Positions 35,127 to 44,700 of a stretch of DNA of 64,000 bases are shown here, piece by piece. The position numbers and the translations under genes are program-made. Position 1 is the first letter of the stretch. Every line of letters starts with the position of its first letter. This DNA is from JAJKIV01 sp036741775. GTDB lineage: Bacteria > Gemmatimonadota > Gemmatimonadetes > Gemmatimonadales > Gemmatimonadaceae. Location of the stretch: NCBI GenBank assembly GCA_036741775.1, contig DAINRQ010000019.1:1-64000 (forward strand), read 5' to 3'. The notes beneath the pieces were generated by a model. It was not told the DNA's origin, searched no databases, and saw only the letters and a program-made list of their open reading frames with translations.

Positions 35127-35834
35127 CTAGACGCCAGCGTACCACTCGTAGCCGCGGTCGCTCCAGTATCCACCGTTGCGGGTCGGCATGAACAGCACCC
35201 GGGTCAAATACTTCGTGCTCTTGTAGCCGAGCTTCACGGGTGAGTGAATGCGCGCCGGCGCGCCGTGGCCGGGGCCGAGGAGCCGGCGATCCATGCCGTA
35301 CGCGACGATCGTCTGCGGATGGAGCGCGCTGTCGATGTCCCACGACTCGTGGTAGTCCGAGTCGAAGGACTGGAAGTCCACGTACTGCGCGTCGCTCGTT
35401 GCCCCGGCGATGCGGGCCAGGTGGCTGACCCGTATGCCGGTCCACTCGGCGCGTGCCGTCCACCCCTCGACACAGAAGTGGTCGACCTTCTGCGTGATAC
35501 TCGGCAGGCGCATCAGGTCGTCGAGCGTGAGCGAAAGCGGGGTTTTCACGACCCCGCCTACTTCGAGGCGCCAGACGCCTCGCTCCGCAGCGTTCCACAC
35601 GGGCATTCGCTCCGACACGAAATAGCGCGGAAACGCCCGACCGGTCAGACGCGCATCGGCGCTCACGTGGTTGCGGGATCCCGACCGGAACAACCATCGC
35701 TCGAGCTGCTCGTTCTTTCGTTCCGCGAAATGGAGCAGCGACTTCGCGCTCGCCGGGCCCGTCGAGCCGCAGGCACCCAGCGCTGCGCCCACGGCGGAAC
35801 CGGCTCCCAGCGAGAGGAATCGTCGGCGGTTCAT
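35127..35834 (-). CDS. periplasmic molybdopterin-dependent oxidoreductase (MsrP/sulfite oxidase type)
   Basis: A 235-residue molybdenum enzyme. The N-terminus MNRRRFLSLGAGSA is a Tat-type signal, with a Cys at 22 that could also be lipidated. The cysteine molybdenum ligand is Cys121 in HFCVEGWTA, and the sulfite-oxidase-like fold is visible in TLDDLMRLPSI and AYGMDRRLLGPGHGAPARI. Length and partner gene fit the YedY/MsrP methionine sulfoxide reductase or related sulfite oxidoreductases. It overlaps the upstream cytochrome b gene by ATGA; together they form an electron-transfer pair. Confidence 0.88.
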   Translation of the reverse strand: MNRRRFLSLGAGSAVGAALGACGSTGPASAKSLLHFAERKNEQLERWLFRSGSRNHVSADARLTGRAFPRYFVSERMPVWNAAERGVWRLEVGGVVKTPLSLTLDDLMRLPSITQKVDHFCVEGWTARAEWTGIRVSHLARIAGATSDAQYVDFQSFDSDYHESWDIDSALHPQTIVAYGMDRRLLGPGHGAPARIHSPVKLGYKSTKYLTRVLFMPTRNGGYWSDRGYEWYAGV

Positions 35835-36637
35835 CCGTGCGTGCCTCCATCTGCGGGGGAGGATGCGGGAGCAACGCGTCGCCAGAAGAACGGCCGCGCG
35901 TTACGCACCTCGGGCGATTTGGTCGGGTCGTAGCCGCCGGTGATCATGGACCTGAGGGAGTAGGGGTCCACCGCGAACACCATGACCACGTGCACGACGG
36001 ACAGGACCACGAGCGCGACCATCACCAGGAAGTGCCAGTACCGAGCCCACACGAACCCGCCAAGCGCTGTCGTGAGCGGTGCGAGCTGCACGGGCTTCCA
36101 GATCGCCAGCCCCGTGAGGACCGCGAGGGCGCCGAGGATGGGCATGGCGAAGTACGCGGAGCGCTGTAGCGCGTTGTGCTTTCCCTGCCGGGGATGGTCG
36201 CGACGCACGAACAGGTAGAACTTCACCATTTCCCACATGTCGCGGGGGTCCCCGCGTCGCGGGGCGAGGTCGCGCCACTCGCCGTGGAGATAGATGAACG
36301 CCAGGTAGACGAGACCGTTCGCGAACAACAGCCACATGGCCGCGAAGTGCCAGTTGCGCGCTCCGGCGAGCCATCCGCCGAACGTCAGCCAATCGGGGAT
36401 TGGCTTACCCTCGAACGGGTAGCAGCAGAACGTCTCGCCGCGTCGGGCGAACGCCGGGTACGCGTTGAAGATGCGTAGCCCGGTCGTGACCATGAGCCCG
36501 AGCGCCAGCACGTTGACCCAGTGCGTGACGCGCACGACCCAGTGGTGGCGCGGCTTCGTCGCCGTGGCAGACGCGGGCTGCGTGCGGCCCGCGTCGTCGC
36601 CCTCCATGCCTAACGATTCATGTGCCACATCTGCCAT
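35831..36637 (-). CDS. membrane cytochrome b subunit for the molybdenum enzyme
   Basis: A 268-residue protein of the cytochrome b561/thiosulfate reductase b-subunit type. Four or five membrane helices include HWVVRVTHWVNVLALGLMVTTG, ARNWHFAAMWLLFANGLVYLAFIYLHG and WARYWHFLVMVALVVLSVVHVVMVF, with histidines positioned as heme ligands. It probably anchors and feeds electrons from quinol to the molybdenum enzyme encoded next. ATG at 36637 has AGGAG seven bases upstream; the longer frame to 36844 runs through the 36725-36815 heptamer array and is rejected. One exact octamer lies at 36608-36615. Confidence 0.88.
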   Translation of the reverse strand: MADVAHESLGMEGDDAGRTQPASATATKPRHHWVVRVTHWVNVLALGLMVTTGLRIFNAYPAFARRGETFCCYPFEGKPIPDWLTFGGWLAGARNWHFAAMWLLFANGLVYLAFIYLHGEWRDLAPRRGDPRDMWEMVKFYLFVRRDHPRQGKHNALQRSAYFAMPILGALAVLTGLAIWKPVQLAPLTTALGGFVWARYWHFLVMVALVVLSVVHVVMVFAVDPYSLRSMITGGYDPTKSPEVRNARPFFWRRVAPASSPADGGTHG

Positions 36638-36724
36638 CGCGATCTCCTGTCCTGGCGACGTCCACCTCGTTTCCGGACCGGACCATGAGCCCGGCGATTG
36701 TCCGAATCCCACTTTTCGCTCACC

Positions 36725-36815
36725 GGTTCCCATTTCCTCGTTCCGGTTCCCCGATCCCGGTTCCCCGATCCCGGTTCCCCGATCCCGGTTCCCCGATCCC
36801 GGTTCCCCGTTCCCT
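36725..36815. repeat. heptamer array, GTTCCCC/GATCCCG units
   Basis: Thirteen consecutive 7-base steps. The inner nine alternate GTTCCCC and GATCCCG almost perfectly; the outer units (GGTTCCC, ATTTCCT, CGTTCCG) are degraded. It fills the gap between a cytochrome b start (36637, minus) and a signal-peptide protein start (36883, plus). Confidence 0.9.
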
Positions 36816-36882
36816 TCGCCCCACCAGGGCGGGCGAGTGACCACGCTCGCCGCTCACCCGTCTCTCATGCAACCTCAGCCGT

Positions 36883-37509
36883 ATGCCGCCTCGTCTCACC
36901 TGCGCCCTCGCTTTCGTCTCGCTGTCGCTTCTGGCCGCCGCACCAGCCGGCGCGCAGGGGACCGTGAGCGATTCGCTCCGCGCGGCAATCCCGAGCATCG
37001 AGGCAGCGCGCGTCGCCGCACCGGCGTCCTCCGGGTTGGAGCCGAGCGAGACGAACGCGTCCGCGCGGGGGGTTGGTCGCCTGCCCATCGTCTTCTACTC
37101 GGCCCTCGCAGGGGCAGCCGGAATCGCGGCGGTACTGCACGTGGATCCCGATTCGGGCGGCTACGACGACGGGTGGACCACGGCGACCGATTTCCCCGAC
37201 AAGGCCGTGCACGCCCTCGCCGCCTGGGCTATCACGACCGTCGGCGTCGACCTCGGCGCACGGCCGCGCCACGCGGCGCTCGCGGTGTGTGCCGCGGGCA
37301 CGGCGTTCGAGTTCGCGCAGGGGTACGCGTCGCCATACGACATCGCCGCTGATTGCGTCGGCGCCACCGGCGCGGCACTCTGGCAGACTTGGCGCGCCCG
37401 GCGTCGCGAGCGCGCGGCGACCGCGAAAGCGGCCCGTGCTCGCCTGACGGCGACCCGGCAGGAATCGGCGCGCGACGCCTCGGAAACGGTCCCCGCCGCG
37501 AACCCCTGA
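36883..37509 (+). CDS. secreted VanZ-like protein
   Basis: A 208-residue protein with a clear signal peptide (LTCALAFVSLSLLAAAPAGAQ). After a Ser/Ala-rich linker it has a hydrophobic core IVFYSALAGAAGIAAVLHV and the VanZ-like signature DKAVHALAAWAITTVGVDL ... FEFAQGYASPYDIAADCVGATGA, where the E...Q and SPYDIAADxxGA pattern matches the VanZ family. VanZ-like proteins are membrane proteins of uncertain role in envelope maintenance. The C-terminal tail is basic and Ala/Arg-rich. Confidence 0.7.
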   Translation: MPPRLTCALAFVSLSLLAAAPAGAQGTVSDSLRAAIPSIEAARVAAPASSGLEPSETNASARGVGRLPIVFYSALAGAAGIAAVLHVDPDSGGYDDGWTTATDFPDKAVHALAAWAITTVGVDLGARPRHAALAVCAAGTAFEFAQGYASPYDIAADCVGATGAALWQTWRARRRERAATAKAARARLTATRQESARDASETVPAANP

Positions 37510-37631
37510 CGGACCCTACCGGCGCACGCGGCGTCGGCTTTCATTACGCTCCGACGCGCGGGCAGGGTGCCGGCGCGCGCCGACGACCACACTGCTCGTC
37601 GGCGACGTCCATCATCGGAATCGAGGGAGCA

Positions 37632-38426
37632 ATGGCGGACGAGATCGACTACAAGCTGATCGGCGATGACCTGCAGGGCGTGATCATCACGCTCGACCCC
37701 GGCGAAGCCGTCGTGGCCGAGGCGGGCAGCATGATGTATATGCAGAACGGGATCCAGATGGCCACGAGCATGGACATGAGTGGCCGGGGCGGCGGGAAGT
37801 TCTTCGACAAGCTGATGTCCGCCGGCAAGCGTGTCCTCTCCGGCGACTCGTTTTTCGTTACGTGGTTTACGAACGTGGCCACGAAGCGGCAGGACGTGGC
37901 CTTCGCCGCGCCTTATCCTGGCAAGATTGCCCCGGTCGACCTGGGAGAGATGGGCGGCACGCTCATCGCCCAGAAGGACTCGTTTCTGTGCGGCGCGCGT
38001 GGCGTGGACGTGAGCATCGCGTTCTCGCGGCGCATCGGCGCGGGCTTCTTCGGCGGCGAGGGCTTCATCCTCCAGAAGCTCACCGGCGACGGGCTCGTGT
38101 TCCTGCACGCGTCGGGCACGCTCCACCCGATGGACCTCGCTCCGGGTGAGGTGCTCAACGTCGATACGGGGTGTCTCGTGGCATTCCAGCCGACGGTGGA
38201 CTACGACATCCAGATGGTCCCTGGCGTCAAGACGGCGCTGTTCGGAGGCGAAGGGTTGTTCTTCGTCCGGCTGACCGGGCCCGGCCGCGTGATCCTCCAG
38301 ACGCTTCCCTTCTCTCGCCTCGCCGATCGGATCATCGCGGCGTCACCGCGTGCCGGTGGCGCGCGACGTGAAGAGGGAAGCGTCCTCGGCATGCTGGGCG
38401 GCATACTCGACGGGGACAACCGCTGA
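37632..38426 (+). CDS. AIM24 family protein
   Basis: A 264-residue protein of the TIGR00266/AIM24 family: beta-helical core with GEAVVAEAGSMMYMQNGI near the N-terminus and GGKFFDKLMSAGKRVLSGDSFFVTWF, AAPYPGKIAPVDLG, KDSFLCGARGVDV, GGEGFILQKLTGDGLVFLHASG, FGGEGLFFVRLTGPGRVILQTLPFSRLADRI. The ATG at 37632 has GGGAG six bases upstream. Family members have no agreed biochemical role; mitochondrial Aim24 affects inner membrane organisation. Confidence 0.92.
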   Translation: MADEIDYKLIGDDLQGVIITLDPGEAVVAEAGSMMYMQNGIQMATSMDMSGRGGGKFFDKLMSAGKRVLSGDSFFVTWFTNVATKRQDVAFAAPYPGKIAPVDLGEMGGTLIAQKDSFLCGARGVDVSIAFSRRIGAGFFGGEGFILQKLTGDGLVFLHASGTLHPMDLAPGEVLNVDTGCLVAFQPTVDYDIQMVPGVKTALFGGEGLFFVRLTGPGRVILQTLPFSRLADRIIAASPRAGGARREEGSVLGMLGGILDGDNR

Positions 38427-38469
38427 CGACCGTCGAGGTCACCGCCGAGTCCACCTCAATGGTGCACGA

Positions 38470-39849
38470 ATGGCGATCGCGACGGTCAATCCAGCAACCG
38501 GGGAGACGCTTCGAGTTTTCGACGCGCTGTCCGGCGACGAGCTCGAAGCTCGACTCGAGACTGCCAGCCGAGCGTTCGCGACGTGGCGCGCGACGCCGGT
38601 AGCAACCCGAGCAGACGTCGTTCGCAAGGCGGGGGCGCTCCTCGAGCAGCACAAGGATCGATACGGGCGTCTCATGACGCTCGAGATGGGCAAGCCACTC
38701 GAGGCGGCGATCGAGGAAGCAGCGAAGTGCGCGCTCGCGTGCCAGTACTACGCCGATCACGCGAGCGCGTTCGTCGCGCCCGAACGCATCGACGACGGCG
38801 AGGTGTGGTACGAGCCGCTCGGCGTCGTGCTCGCCGTGATGCCGTGGAATTTCCCGTTCTGGCAGGTCATCCGATTCGCGGCGCCTGCTCTATGCGCCGG
38901 CAACGTCGGCCTGCTGAAGCACGCGTCGAACGTTCCACAATGCGCGCTGGCGCTGGAGCAGCTGTTCGCTGATGCGGGCGCTCCGGTCGGTGTTTTTCAG
39001 ACCTTGCTGATCGGCTCCGATCGCGTGGACAAGCTGATCAAGGATTCGCGTATCGCGGCGGTAACGCTCACCGGCAGCGAACCCGCGGGGCGCCAGGTCG
39101 CGTCGGCGGCCGGTGCCGAGATCAAGAAGACGGTGCTCGAGCTTGGCGGAAGCGATCCGTTCATCGTGATGCCGTCGGCCGACATCGAGGCGGCCGCTCG
39201 CGTCGCGGTGAAGGCCCGCACGATCAACAACGGGCAGTCCTGCATTGCGGCCAAACGGTTCATCGTCCACGAGCAGGTGGCGGACGACTTCACGCGGCGC
39301 TTCGTGGATGGCATGCGCGGGCTGACCGTCGGCGACCCCATGGCGGAAGGCATCGACGTCGGCCCGCTCGCGACGCCGCAGATCGTGGAGGACCTCGAGA
39401 AGCAGGTCGCGGACACCGTTAGGCAGGGCGCTCGTGTGCTCACCGGCGGAAAGCGACGCAATGGCGCCGGGAATTACTTCGAGCCTACGGTGCTCGCGGA
39501 TGTCTCGCCCGGATCTCCTGCGTACGACGAGGAGATGTTCGGCCCGGTCGCGACGGTCTTTCGTGCTCGGGACATCGACGACGCGATCCGCATTGCGAAC
39601 GACACGACGTTCGGGCTGGCTGCCTCGGCGTGGACCCGCGACGACGCGGAGGCGGACCGCTTCGCGCGTGATCTGCAGGCGGGTACGGTGTTCATCAACG
39701 CGATGGTCGCATCGGACCCGCGCTTCCCGTTCGGCGGCGTGAAGCACTCGGGCTACGGCCGCGAGCTCGGCCCGTGGGGCCTCCGCGAGTTCGTGAACGT
39801 GAAGACAATCCGCCGCCAGGCACGGCCGGCGAGCGGTCAGACCGAGTAG
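38470..39849 (+). CDS. gabD: succinate-semialdehyde dehydrogenase
   Basis: A 459-residue aldehyde dehydrogenase of the short GabD1-like group, oxidising succinate semialdehyde to succinate, usually with NADP. Asn127 (MPWNFPFW), general-base Glu224 (LELGGSDP) and nucleophile Cys258 (NNGQSCIAAKR) are present. The N-terminus lacks the usual extra strand of long enzymes, as in GabD1 proteins. The gene follows the AIM24-family gene by 43 bases. One octamer (39417-39424) encodes Val-Arg. A second, distinct aldehyde dehydrogenase is at 2645-4144. Confidence 0.88.
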   Translation: MAIATVNPATGETLRVFDALSGDELEARLETASRAFATWRATPVATRADVVRKAGALLEQHKDRYGRLMTLEMGKPLEAAIEEAAKCALACQYYADHASAFVAPERIDDGEVWYEPLGVVLAVMPWNFPFWQVIRFAAPALCAGNVGLLKHASNVPQCALALEQLFADAGAPVGVFQTLLIGSDRVDKLIKDSRIAAVTLTGSEPAGRQVASAAGAEIKKTVLELGGSDPFIVMPSADIEAAARVAVKARTINNGQSCIAAKRFIVHEQVADDFTRRFVDGMRGLTVGDPMAEGIDVGPLATPQIVEDLEKQVADTVRQGARVLTGGKRRNGAGNYFEPTVLADVSPGSPAYDEEMFGPVATVFRARDIDDAIRIANDTTFGLAASAWTRDDAEADRFARDLQAGTVFINAMVASDPRFPFGGVKHSGYGRELGPWGLREFVNVKTIRRQARPASGQTE

Positions 39850-39857
39850 TGAGTTGG

Positions 39858-39955
39858 GAGTGCGAAAAGCGAAGTGCGAAAAGCGAAGTGCGGAAAGCGA
39901 AGTGCGAAAAGCGGTGTTCGCCGTGCCCGCCGTTCGCACTCCGCCGTTCGCCTTA
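39858..39955. repeat. heptamer array between convergent genes, with hairpin
   Basis: Seven-base units alternate AAGTGCG and AAAAGCG (39858-39913) and, after a degenerate section, CGCCGTT/CGCACTC units on the opposite sense (39928-39955). The two halves pair: 39857-39866 is complementary to 39933-39942. The array lies between the convergent gabD stop (39849) and kinase stop (39953), so it may act as a bidirectional terminator. Confidence 0.88.
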
Positions 39956-41758
39956 CCGCTGAATCATTCGCCGCCACCACGACACGCGCGGCGCGGAGGG
40001 AGTTCCGTTCGCCTCCTCGGCCGCGGTGTCCTGTGCTGCCGTTTCGGCCGCGCGCATGAGCCTCCGCCACTCCGACTGCATGACCGCCGCATCCGGGAAG
40101 CGATGCTCGGTGTCCGTCGCCAGTCCCCGTCGAAGCCAGGCTGCCAATGGCCCCTCGAAATCACTCAGATCGAGCTGCCCCGACAACTGCTGCGCGAGGA
40201 TCGTCGGGCCGGTCTTCCCCGGGAACGGCGGGTGACCACGGAGCACGTACACCACGATGGCCGCCACCGCGAAACAGTCCACCGCGGGCCCCTGTGCCTC
40301 GCCGAGGAGTTGCTCGGGCGCAGCGAACGCGGGCGTCCCGCTGGCACCACCCGCATCTTCACCGGTGACCTTCGCGATCCCGAAGTCGGTGATGCGCCAT
40401 CGGCGATACCGGTCGATCAGGATGTTCTCGGGTTTGAGGTCCCGATGAATGATTGCATTCGCGTGCGCGGCGACGAGCGCGTCGAGTACCGCGTCGATCT
40501 GCGGCGCGATCTCCGCGAACGGGCGTGGCCCATGCCGCGTGATGAGGTCCGCCACCGAGCCGCCCTCGGCCAGCTCCATCGTGTACCACGACACATCCCC
40601 GCGCGCATCCCAGTCGTAGATCGGCACGATCGCCGGGTGCGCGAGCTGCGCCGCCAGCCGCGCCTCGCGACGAAACCGCGCGACCGCCGATTCATCGCTC
40701 GCGACATTCGGATGGAGCATCTTGAGCGCCACCTCCCGCTCGAGCGACAGATCGCGCACGCGCCACACCGTCCCGAACGTGCCGCTTCCGAGTAGCGCGA
40801 GCACGTCGTAATCGTCGCCGACCGCCCACCGCAGCCGTGCCTCCTCGGACTGCCATTCCTTCTCGGGAGCGATCCCACCGCTCACCATCACGCTCCGCGA
40901 TGACGCCGCGCGATCGAACGACCGGAGCAACGACACCATCGAGCGGTGTCGCTCGCCCGGATTCTCGCTCAGCGCGCGGTCCAGCGCCGATGCGACGCTC
41001 TGCGGCAGGTCGGGACGCACGAGCCGGAGTGGCGGCGGATCGGTCGACGGGGGCAGCTCACCGGTGAGCGCCGCGAAGCACGTCGCCGCCAGCTGCCACT
41101 GGTCGCTCGCCGGTGTTGGTGACCAGCCCCCGATGGTCCACTCGGGCGCGGTCGGCGTCCACCGACGGTCGGGCGCCACGCCTGGTGGCAAGTCCGCGCG
41201 CGGAATCGCCCACTGCCAACCGAGCAGCCAGATCCGCCCCGTCGGCGCGACCCAGATGTGCTCCGGCGAGAGCGCGCCGTGGGCCGCGCCCGCGTCGTGC
41301 AAGTACGCGACCGTCGACCCCGCTGCCCGCAGCAGCCGCATCACGTACGGCACGTCCTCGGGCCCGGTGCGCCTAACGTGGGCGCCCACGGTTTCGCCTT
41401 CGATCCATCGCCGCAGGTACCCCGGGCCCCGCCGGACGTCGCGGTACTTCGTCCAGTAGTGGTACGTCGTGGGGATCGACGGATGGTTCCGGTGCCCGAG
41501 GTAGCGCGCCTCGGCCGCCAGCCACGCGTGGTGTGCCGGATCCAGCGCGGTCACGAGTGAGAGCGACCGCCCGAGCGCGTCGATGATCTCCTGGTAGTGG
41601 CGGTATTCCGCGACGACACCCTCGCCCCCCCAACGCCAATCCGGCGGCAACTGCCAGTCCGCGAGGTGGACCGGCAGCTCGCTGGTGAGTCGATTGGGGC
41701 GCGGGTGATCGGCGCTGACCCGCAGCGCGCGCACTCCGTCCACGGGAGTCAGGGCCAT
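39953..41758 (-). CDS. Ser/Thr protein kinase with N-terminal pseudokinase half
   Basis: A 601-residue protein from the ATG at 41758. The C-terminal kinase is complete: glycine loop GSGTFG (324-329), Lys346 in VALK, HRDLKPEN (438-445), DFG (458-460), APE (480-482). The N-terminal half (about 50-280) also follows kinase order, with YLRRWIEG, AYLHDAGAAHGALSPEHIWV in place of the HRD loop, LLGW in place of DFG and SDQWQLAATCFAALTGELPP of the C-lobe, and so looks like a pseudokinase. No membrane segment is visible, though the extreme C-terminus WWRRMIQR is amphipathic. It follows the NtrY-like kinase gene by 14 bases on the same strand. Confidence 0.88.
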   Translation of the reverse strand: MALTPVDGVRALRVSADHPRPNRLTSELPVHLADWQLPPDWRWGGEGVVAEYRHYQEIIDALGRSLSLVTALDPAHHAWLAAEARYLGHRNHPSIPTTYHYWTKYRDVRRGPGYLRRWIEGETVGAHVRRTGPEDVPYVMRLLRAAGSTVAYLHDAGAAHGALSPEHIWVAPTGRIWLLGWQWAIPRADLPPGVAPDRRWTPTAPEWTIGGWSPTPASDQWQLAATCFAALTGELPPSTDPPPLRLVRPDLPQSVASALDRALSENPGERHRSMVSLLRSFDRAASSRSVMVSGGIAPEKEWQSEEARLRWAVGDDYDVLALLGSGTFGTVWRVRDLSLEREVALKMLHPNVASDESAVARFRREARLAAQLAHPAIVPIYDWDARGDVSWYTMELAEGGSVADLITRHGPRPFAEIAPQIDAVLDALVAAHANAIIHRDLKPENILIDRYRRWRITDFGIAKVTGEDAGGASGTPAFAAPEQLLGEAQGPAVDCFAVAAIVVYVLRGHPPFPGKTGPTILAQQLSGQLDLSDFEGPLAAWLRRGLATDTEHRFPDAAVMQSEWRRLMRAAETAAQDTAAEEANGTPSAPRVSWWRRMIQR

Positions 41759-41772
41759 CGCCGTGAAGGATG

Positions 41773-44700
41773 CTACGCCGCAGTCGCTGCTGCCAGCGCG
41801 ATGACCACGCGGGTCCCCTCCCCTCGGGCGCTCGAGACGGAGATTTCCCCACCCCACGCATCCACGAGGCTCCGACTGATCGCCAGGCCAAGCCCACTCC
41901 CGCTCGTCCGGGTCGAGAAGTGCGGCTCGAAGATCTTTGGCAGGACGTCGTCAGGGATGCCGTGCCCGTCGTCCGCGACCACGATCTCCACGCGATCCGT
42001 GTCGCGCGCGACCCGCACGTTCACGCGCGTCGCGTTCGCGAGCCGCGCATTCTCCAGCACGTTCAGCAGCACCTCTCGGAGCTCGTCACCGCTGGCGATG
42101 GCGATGATCGGCGCGTCCACGCCGTCGACTCGCCATTCGACCTCACCTTCCCCCATGCGCTCGAGCTCCGCGACGTCGCGAACGATCGCCGCCACGTCGA
42201 TGGGATGCCCGGGCGGTCGTTCTGCTGGGGCGGTGCCGTAGCGACTGAACGCGCGCGCGATCTCGTCGAGCCGATCGATCTCGGCGAGGATCCTCCCGAC
42301 GTTCTGGTCGAGCACGCGATCGTAATCCACGCGGCCGTCGCGGTGCGCTCGCTTGAGATGCTGCACCCCGAGCCGAATCGGTGTGAGCGGGTTCTTGATT
42401 TCGTGCGCGACCTGGCGTGCCATCTCACCCCACGCCAGCACGCGCTGCGCCCGCGCGAGCTCCGTGACGTCGTCGAGGGTGAGCACTGCGCCGGCCCCGC
42501 GCGGGAGCCTGGCCAGCCGGCCGTGAATCTGCCGGCCATGAAGCTCGAGATCGAACTCCTCCTCGTCGCTCGGCCGCTGACCCGGGCGCTCGGCTGCGTC
42601 ACTCTCGACGAACTCGCGAACTCGCGCCACGAGCTCGCCCGCCGCCACGTCTTCGAGCCGCGTTCCCGGCGGCAGCGATCTCCCGAGGAGCGCGTCGGCC
42701 TGCGGATTCGCGAGGACGATGGCGAGGTCTGCCCCGACGGCGATCACCCCGCTCGCCACGTTGCGAAGCACGGCCGCTGTTCGCCGCTGCGCCTCTTCCA
42801 GCGCGCTCCGGCTGGCGGAGAGGTCGGCGGCCATCTTCCGGAACGCCGAGAACACCGGACGGAACTCCGCGAGCGGCTTTTCGGCGAGGTCGGGCTCCCG
42901 CTCGCCGGCCGCGATGGCCATCGCGGCGCGCTGTAGTGTGCCGATGGGTCTCGAGAAGGTTCGCGCGGCGATGCCGCTGAGCCAGAGCGCGGCCAGCGCG
43001 CCACCGGCCGTCGCGAACAGCACAAGGATTCCGAGGTCTCGGCGCTGCCGATCGAGCGCGAGCTCGTCGCCACGTGCTGGTGCCGCCGCCACGAGTCGTG
43101 GCGATCCGCGCCCGCCCATCGGCGCAGCCCGGTACCCGACGAGCGTCGGGACGCCGCCGAGCTCCTGCCGCGCGCTCTGCGTCACCTCGTCGCCCAGGGA
43201 GACGTTCAGCTCGACGTCCCGCGGCAGAAACCTGCCTAACGGCGCTATGTCGCCATACAGGGAATCGCTCGCCGCCCGGAGCTGGCCGTCCGCGTACAGG
43301 AAGATCGGCGAGCCGAGACGCTCCTCCTCCTGCGAGAGCTGGTCGAACCGGCGCGAGGTCGCGAACGCCCGCAACGTCTCGCGCACGAGCAGCTCGCGCG
43401 ATTGGCGGTCGTCGCTCCGCAGCCGCTGATACGACCACACGGCGAACACGATCGCCGGTACGATGAAGAACCCGAACGACGAAAAGGTGAGGCGCGCCCG
43501 ATAACTCTCCACCCATCGCCCGACGCGCGCGCTCGCCCACCGCACGAGCCCACCGTCCGCGGCCGCGTTCAGGGTCCAGATGACCGTGATCAACACGAGA
43601 TCGAACAGCACGACGAGCACGCCCCGCTGGATGAGCGCCGCCGGCGAGCGCAGCTCCACCTCCACGTGCACCCGCGTCGGCCCACGCGACGCCGCGATCA
43701 ACCAATCCCCGTGGAGCTCATGGCCGATGCGCTGCCAACGCCCCTGCCGCGCGCCCTGCGCATCCAGCGGATCCGGCGCGAGCGTGAGCGAATACGGAGG
43801 CTCCGCGGCCGCCGGCGGGGCGAGCCCGATCAGCGCGCTGAACGGATCGTCGCGAATGAGGCGCGTGCGCGGAGCCACGGTCACCGACGTCACCCGGTCG
43901 GGTCCGTGAGGAACGGCGAGCACGAGATGAACGCCGGCGGCTCCACGGCCGGGCCGGGTGACCGCCGTGCCCGCGCGGCGCGCTTCGGCGACCACCGATG
44001 TCACCTCGGTGAGATCCTGCTGGAACTCGGACAGCACGAGCGAGGCCTCCGGCCGGAGTCCGCCGTCGTCGTCCACCACCCACGTCGTCAGCTCGGCCGG
44101 GTACCCGGCGTCATCGAGGTCGGACCGGACGTACCGCTCGAGCAGCTCGGCGCGATCGTTAGGCACGTCCCCCTGCTCCAGCTCGCGCGCCATCCGCGCC
44201 AGGAGATCCAGGGCCGCGGAATCCGGCCTGCTGAGGCCGGCGACGTCACGCTCCGCGAGCTCGACTCGCTTCTTCGCCACCGTGCCCCACACGAGCGTCG
44301 TCGCGCCGCACGCGGCAACGACCGCCGCGGTCAGCACGAATCCGCGCGCCCGGCGCGAGAACGCCAGCGATCCGATCGCCAGGATCCACAGCGCGGGATA
44401 CCACTCCGGCCAGCTCCCGGGGGCGTCCCAGAGCAACGGCGCACTGAGCGCGGCCACGCCGGCAAACGCCGGCGCGATCGCGGGCGACAGACCGCGCCGC
44501 CGCCCGAGCACGGCCTGCCCCGCGGATACCCCCGCGAGCAGGATCGCAACGCCGGCCAGGAAGAGCGCAACCTCCCACGCCAACCACAGGCCAGCGGTCA
44601 CTCCCCACGGAGGCGGGCTGATGCCCCGCGCGAGATCCCGGAGCAGAAATGGCCCGAGCGACGCGATCACGAGGACCACGATGAACGCGATCCACCGCGA

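Noticed and set aside
36725..36815. Possible CRISPR array
   Set aside because: Units are 7 bases without spacers; no cas genes in the window.
36638..36844. N-terminal extension of the cytochrome b gene rich in Gly-Ser-Gly-Asn-Arg
   Set aside because: The extension is a translation of the heptamer array; a good AGGAG and ATG exist at 36637.
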